From: Bacteroidota bacterium
GTDB lineage: Bacteria > Bacteroidota > Bacteroidia > Bacteroidales > Bacteroidaceae
NCBI GenBank assembly: GCA_023425865.1
Contig: JAFABV010000054.1
Coordinates: 40,978-104,977 of the forward strand
Direction of reading: 5' to 3'
DNA length: 64,000 bases
In this document: positions 61,944 through 64,000 of the stretch, piece after piece
Numbering within the stretch: the first letter of the stretch is position 1
How the letters are laid out: each line of letters opens with the position of its first letter
Program-made: the position numbers and the translations under genes
The notes under the pieces: generated by a model
What the model was told of the DNA's origin: nothing
The model's database searches: none
The model's input: only the letters and a program-made list of their open reading frames with translations

Positions 61944-63596
61944 ATGACCCCAAAACAGATATTTCTATGCCTGTTATGCCTTTTGTTGCCGACTATCTCG
62001 CCAGCCAAAGACATTCGCCTTGACTCATTGTTTACGCTCATAGACCAGGCAATAGACAACTCTGAGCAATATATAAACGTCAAAGAACAGCGTATTTCCT
62101 TGTTGCGGAGTGAACTGCGCCGTGCTTCTGATAACCGTGGCCGGTATGACCTGTCCTATCGCCTTTATGAGGAATACAAGCCTTTTATCAACGATTCAGC
62201 CATTTATTACCTTTATCAGTGTTCTGATCTGGCGCTGAAGAATGGCCGTCCCGACCTGTCGAATGAGTGTATGGTTCAGGTGGCCTTGCGTTGTAGCAAC
62301 ACCGGAATGTATGACGAAGCGCTTACCGTGCTGTCGAAGGTAGACTCTACCTTGATGAAGAATACGGCCTTAGGCACCTACTATTTTGCTTATTCACATG
62401 TCTATGGGGAGTTGGCCTATTATACGCACCTGCCTCATATGCGCATAGAGTATGGTAACAAGGCGGCTGTTTATAAAGCCTTGCTACTGAAGACGCTGCC
62501 TCATTACGACAATAACAGGATGCAGACCTTAGAGCTTGAGCTGCTTAATGAGCGTAATTTCAAAGCGTCTATGGCCGTCAATGATGAATGGATGAAACAT
62601 ATCGAGAAGGGTTCTCATCCTTACGCCTTAGTATCCTTATACCGTTATCTGGAATATAAAAACATCGATGATACGTTGAACATGATGTATTGGCTCTCTG
62701 AGTCAGTGCTGGCCGACTTGCGTAATGGCGTCATGGACCAGGGTTCCATGTGGGAGATGGCCAATCAGTTGTTGGTGCGGGGAGACGTAGACCGCGCTTA
62801 TCGCTACATCAGTTTTGCGAGCGACTGCGCAGGGCGCTTTGGTTCCAGACAACGCCTCACGCAGATCTCACCTTTGTTAGCGGCCATAGCCAACGAGTAT
62901 AAGGCACAAAGCCAGCGCAACAACAATCGGCTCATGATTGCCTTGGGGGCTATCAGTGTCATGCTATTGTTGCTGTTAGCCACCTTGTACTACGTGAATC
63001 ACCAGCGTAACAGGCTTGCCGTGGCACGCGACGACCTGTCGCGAAGCAATAGTATGCTCTCTGACCTCAATGCCCAACTGTCATCGCTCAACAAACAACT
63101 GAAGGCTTCCAACGTACAGTTGCTGGATGCCAACAGGGTGAAAGAAGAGTATGTAGGCCGCTTCATGCGCCTTTGTTCGGTGTATATGGATCGCCTTGAC
63201 GACTTGCGGAAGAAGGTGAGCAAGCGGGTGATGCAGAAGCAGTATGCTGAACTTTACAAACTCACACAGTCGGCAGATTTTCAGGAAAACGAGCTTGATG
63301 AGTTCTATGCCCATTTCGACTCGGCCTTCTTGAATCTGTTCCCCAATTTCGTAGATTCATTCAACGCGCTGCTCAAACCCGAAGAGCAAGTAATACTCAC
63401 CGACAAGAAGCGGCTCAATACCACCATCCGCATTTTCGCCCTCATCCGTCTGGGCATCGACGACTCCAGCAAGATAGCCGAGTTCCTCCATTATTCGGTC
63501 AACACCATCTACAACTACCGAGCCCGCGTCAAGAATGGTGCCCTCACCGACCGCGAGAGCTTCGAGGAAAGGGTAAGGAGTATTGGGAATAGTTAG
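61944..63596 (+). CDS. Membrane-spanning DUF6377-type transcriptional regulator of PUL 2
   Basis: The 550-aa protein has a signal peptide (to ISPAK). A TPR-like helical sensor fills the periplasmic part (about 25-325). One transmembrane helix follows (MIALGAISVMLLLLLATLYY, about 332-351), then a coiled coil (DDLSRSNSMLSDLNAQLSSL) and a cytosolic region whose end resembles a LuxR-type helix-turn-helix (FALIRLGIDDSSKIAEFLHY, then SVNTIYNYRARVKNGA). This matches the SusR-like/DUF6377 regulators of Bacteroidetes that sense oligosaccharides in the periplasm and bind PUL promoters directly. Its place after the glucan operon suggests it controls PUL 2. It has its own promoter box. Confidence 0.88.
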   Translation: MTPKQIFLCLLCLLLPTISPAKDIRLDSLFTLIDQAIDNSEQYINVKEQRISLLRSELRRASDNRGRYDLSYRLYEEYKPFINDSAIYYLYQCSDLALKNGRPDLSNECMVQVALRCSNTGMYDEALTVLSKVDSTLMKNTALGTYYFAYSHVYGELAYYTHLPHMRIEYGNKAAVYKALLLKTLPHYDNNRMQTLELELLNERNFKASMAVNDEWMKHIEKGSHPYALVSLYRYLEYKNIDDTLNMMYWLSESVLADLRNGVMDQGSMWEMANQLLVRGDVDRAYRYISFASDCAGRFGSRQRLTQISPLLAAIANEYKAQSQRNNNRLMIALGAISVMLLLLLATLYYVNHQRNRLAVARDDLSRSNSMLSDLNAQLSSLNKQLKASNVQLLDANRVKEEYVGRFMRLCSVYMDRLDDLRKKVSKRVMQKQYAELYKLTQSADFQENELDEFYAHFDSAFLNLFPNFVDSFNALLKPEEQVILTDKKRLNTTIRIFALIRLGIDDSSKIAEFLHYSVNTIYNYRARVKNGALTDRESFEERVRSIGNS

Positions 63597-63611
63597 GCTG
63601 CGTCTCTGCTC

Positions 63612-63648
63612 GCGTTGACTAATGTTGCACTTCCAACATTCTCAACGC
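63612..63648 (+). terminator. Hairpin after the regulator gene
   Basis: GCGTTG and AATGTTG pair with CAACATT and CAACGC (6 bp plus 7 bp with a small internal loop). There is no T-run. Nothing else is recognised between 63597 and 63864. Confidence 0.45.
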
Positions 63649-63864
63649 ATTGGTCTTGTCATGCCGATGTTATTATGTTTCGATGTCAGCCGATGGTCAG
63701 GTACTTCTGTGGCTGAGACATAATATTGTCTTCATCTTCCGCCGTGCTCCTTACTGGCTCATGTGGATAAAGATGGGGATAATACCTTTTCTCATGGCAT
63801 TTCGCTCATCCGCATGATGCGCACGGAACCTCAGCCGGCAGCATGCGCCCTTGGGGTGATATAC

Positions 63865-63895
63865 AAAAAAAAGGATGACCGAAGTCATCCTTTTT
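63865..63895 (-). terminator. Intrinsic terminator of tRNA-Asn (could act in both directions)
   Basis: GGATGAC-CGAA-GTCATCC forms a 7-bp stem, extended by the flanking A and T runs. Read on the minus strand it follows the tRNA 3' end and has the stable TTCG loop and a T8 tail. Confidence 0.85.
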
Positions 63896-63896
63896 G

Positions 63897-63970
63897 CGCT
63901 CCAGGATGGGCTTGAACCAACGACCCCCTGATTAACAGTCAGGTGCTCTAACCAACTGAGCTACTGAAGC
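63897..63970 (-). tRNA. tRNA-Asn (anticodon GTT)
   Basis: The minus strand folds as a cloverleaf: acceptor GCTTCAG/CTGGAGC with one G-U pair, D arm GCTC/GAGC, anticodon arm CCTGA-CTGTTAA-TCAGG with anticodon GTT, and a T arm with TTCAAGC in the loop and one T-T mismatch in the stem. CCA is not encoded. A terminator follows directly. Confidence 0.93.
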
Positions 63971-64000
63971 ATTGTGCTGAATTGCGGTTGCAAAGGTACA

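Overview
The window comes from a Bacteroidales genome, most likely a Prevotella-type gut or rumen organism. The signs are two complete SusC/SusD polysaccharide utilization loci (PULs), lipoprotein signals with acidic residues after the lipobox cysteine, C-terminal sorting-type tails (YDLSGRRV...GIYIV...KK), Bacteroidetes promoter boxes (TAnnTTTG) and the mannosylglucose phosphorylase pathway. The genus is an inference; no rRNA is present to settle it.

Left edge (1-3740): the C-terminal part of a membrane-bound LuxR-type regulator, a DMT/EamA exporter (minus strand), nicotinate phosphoribosyltransferase pncB (plus strand), then a 700-bp intergenic region holding copy R1 of a dispersed repeat.

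PUL 1 (3741-31366) is a hemicellulose locus with two divergent arms. The minus arm, in transcription order, is a CE7-type acetyl esterase, GH26 mannanase, GH130 mannosylglucose phosphorylase, a GPH sugar symporter, cellobiose 2-epimerase, an AraC regulator, GH31 and GH2. The plus arm is SusC, SusD, two IPT/TIG surface glycan-binding lipoproteins, a small secreted sorting-tail protein, a bifunctional GH26-GH5 enzyme, a GH26-like lipoprotein that appears to have lost both catalytic glutamates, and an SGNH-type acetyl esterase. It ends at a strong intrinsic terminator. GH26, GH130, the symporter and the epimerase form the mannan pathway known from Bacteroides fragilis (mannobiose to mannosylglucose to mannose-1-phosphate plus glucose). 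GH5_4-like, GH31 and GH2 resemble xyloglucan side-chain machinery, so the locus looks like a hybrid acetylated (galacto)glucomannan/xyloglucan system.

Middle (31367-37270): repeat copy R3, a phosphoethanolamine transferase, a BamA/TamA-like barrel, a PCMD-like protein and a secreted metallophosphoesterase.

PUL 2 (37348-63596) is a beta-1,3-glucan (laminarin/curdlan-like) locus. The minus strand carries a secreted beta-glucan-binding-like protein, GH16 with three repeated C-terminal domains, GH128, another modular binding-like protein, then a 60-aa peptide two bases upstream of GH81, and GH3. The plus strand carries SusC, SusD, a surface glycan-binding lipoprotein, a GH16 lipoprotein and GH5, followed by a membrane-spanning DUF6377-type regulator. 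An intrinsic terminator sits inside the plus operon, before GH16. The window closes with tRNA-Asn on the minus strand.

Non-coding structure is rich. Three copies (R1-R3) of a roughly 0.5-kb intergenic repeat carry arrays of a 23-bp palindromic unit, a fourth array (R4) stands alone, and copy R2 has 37-bp imperfect terminal inverted repeats, like a MITE. A separate 241-bp inverted-repeat element lies inside the mannan operon. A three-way-junction-like structure sits over a metallophosphoesterase start codon.
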